Positions 62,211-64,000 of a DNA stretch of 64,000 nucleotides are shown here, one piece after another. Under the pieces are notes generated by a model that was given only the letters and a program-made list of their open reading frames with translations, was not told the origin of the DNA and made no database searches. Origin of the DNA: Amblyomma americanum. Lineage: Eukaryota; Arthropoda; Arachnida; Ixodida; Ixodidae. The first letter of the stretch is position 1. The number at the start of each line of letters is the position of its first letter. The stretch lies in NCBI RefSeq assembly GCF_052857255.1, contig NC_135497.1, positions 198,128,355 to 198,192,354 of the forward strand, in the 5' to 3' direction. The position numbers and the translations under genes were made by a program.

Positions 62211-64000
62211 CGCGGTGCCGACAATTACAACTACGCGTTCCGGTAAAAATTAGGTTTGCAGCTGCTTCGAAATGGGTTGATTTCATTCGAAGCCCTCGTG
62301 TGAAGTGCTAACCGTGTAATGTATAACGGCGCCGGCAAACAATGCGAAGCACGCTCCTTCTCCTCGCGTGTGTTTCACGGTAACGATTACGGCTCCGTTT
62401 TATTCGTGCAACCGTAATCTTTTATTCCTGCAACCGGAATAACCGCCCCCCCCCCCCCCCCCCCCTACACCGCCCCCTACGAATATCCTGGCGCCGCATC
62501 TGCGCAGAAGAAGAATCGAAAGGAAGTGAAAAACTTCATGTGGAGGTTCGTGCCGACTGAGTAGGAGAGGAGAACAAGCTCGGGATTTATAAAGAAATAG
62601 CTTTTGATACCTAAGCGTGCATCAAAGATAATTTCTGCTACCAGCTTTCTTCCTTGCCTGCCCCAGCGGTTCAGGTGAAGAAGCAGGAGCAAGGAAAAAA
62701 AAGAAGGTAGAAGATGAGGGCGAAGAGGTGGACGCGGAGAAACGGACATTATTCCTGCCCGATGCGGCCGCCATCTTCCACCTTTGTAGCGAAGCGTCGG
62801 TGGTCAAAACTCCAATTGTCGTTTTACTCCTCGAGATGGCAGTGACGTTGTGTGCAGCGGGCTTGCATTGATGGCTAGGTTGGCTAGGTGGCTGGAGAGG
62901 GTCGAAGACACGAACGAGCGCCTCCCAGTATTATACTGTGCTCAGTGGTCGTACAGGCACAGCTAGCGAAAAGAAAAATATACACGGCAGCCCCATTTTA
63001 AGATATTAAGCACTTGGGAGCTCCTCGGTTATCGCGACATCATTTTTTAATTTATGACATATATTGTTTAGCCTAATTATAATCCCGGGGGTGCGAGAGT
63101 GGTTCTGCGTTTACAGTGTAAACTGTTCGAAGAACGACAAGAAAAACGAAATGAAGCTCTCGGATGAAGGTGCACAGTTGAAAGTAGAAGCTGAGCGGCA
63201 GCGGTAGTACTTTCAAGTCTTCGAGTGCCCTTCGACCGGGTCTTCAATGTACTCGAAGGCCTGCAGATAGCTCTTTAATTGCCATGTTATGGTATTTTTT
63301 GAAGCTGCACGGAGATGAAAGATCGGCTTTCGAGCAGCCGGTTGCGCTTGGGGAACGCACCGCGAAAAAGGACCCGATCAAAACGCCGCAACGGACATAA
63401 CATAAAAATGAGCAATCTGTGCACCATGAGCAATAATTTTTTAAAAGCTTCAATATTGTTCGAGACAAACAACTCTGTACACACACTATGCCCCTCGAAC
63501 AAGAAGGCCAAAGTCAAGTTGCGTCAGACAAGGTGCAGGTTGCGACGGTCATTCAAGAGGCCACATATGAGACCATTTAAAAGCCAAGTCGAAGAAAGTT
63601 AATTACTACGCGTCTTCGATAAAGTTTCGAAGACCTCCAATAGCCCGCGGTTGTTATTGGAGCGCGACTAGTGCCTGTCCAAATGTCGATGTTACGCTAG
63701 AGGGCTTGAGCTCTAGTTATTGGAGCGCCGTCTAAGACAGCGGCGTCGTCCTTATAACAACAGCACCGAGACAGTGGCCAAATATCCCATGTTGAGTATC
63801 CATCCTTTGATTCTTTGTGCGCGCGTTTCGAGTGGCGAAGGCTGAGCTGCGTTCTTTGCTTGTTTTGGCTAGTTCGTTTCCTCTCTTGTAACGCGATGTT
63901 TCCTTTCAGATTCCTGATCGCTGCGGATATCGAATGATACACACACGCAAACTTACTTTCTGTAGTACATGCCGCAAAGTTTCTTTCTAGCCAACGCCTT
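62211..64000. other. Non-genic stretch
   Basis: Holds C20 at 62446 and two diverged copies of a TTTATTC-TGCAACCG unit. Plus-strand open frames at 63315-63602 show no domain. Nothing further was supported. Confidence 0.3.

Overview
The window is animal nuclear DNA, most likely from a hard tick (Ixodidae, probably Metastriata). The gene content is sparse, the introns are long and the splice sites are canonical. There are several tRNA-derived SINEs, one of them resembling the tick Ruka family, plus decayed LINEs, a Penelope-like element, palindromic MITEs and very long microsatellites. The organism call is an inference from these repeats and gene families. No alignment or database search was run.

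Three protein-coding genes can be assembled with matching splice phases. (1) A five-exon secreted CAP-superfamily gene lies on the plus strand (11054-25005, 302 residues). It has a signal peptide, both CAP signatures and a Cys-containing basic tail. (2) A single-domain peritrophin-like chitin-binding gene of CPAP1 type lies on the minus strand (31494 to 26589, four exons). It converges on the CAP gene and has a TATA box. The codon where its start is expected reads ACG. (3) A two-exon secreted protein lies on the minus strand (57078 to 54637, 216 residues). It looks like a ricin-type beta-trefoil and ends with a polyadenylation signal.

The rest is mostly repeats. From left to right: a near-perfect hairpin (2.7 kb); a Ruka-like SINE with a 14-bp target duplication (3.9 kb); a 302-bp perfect GT repeat (5.9 kb); a decayed Penelope-like element (6.4-7.7 kb); a GC-rich stretch (8.1-8.8 kb); a foldback element (16 kb) and a dead CR1/L2-like LINE (17-18.6 kb) in CAP intron 1; more SINEs and foldbacks (19.8-39.4 kb), one with a CACGTG-rich body; a 658-bp TA-flanked MITE (40.2 kb); a palindromic element built from AAGGGTG motifs (45.6 kb); a nested pair of LINEs in which a minus-strand copy with a 667-bp perfect tetranucleotide tail has cut an older plus-strand copy (48.9-52.5 kb); a pair of about 420-bp inverted arms splitting a SINE (55.3-56.6 kb); an I-clade-like LINE end with RNase H (59.1-59.9 kb); and an endonuclease-like relic (61.2-61.7 kb).

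The three genes encode secreted proteins and share no obvious pathway. Nothing suggests an operon, a bacterial or phage segment, CRISPR or a functional RNA gene. Stretches not listed showed no supportable feature.
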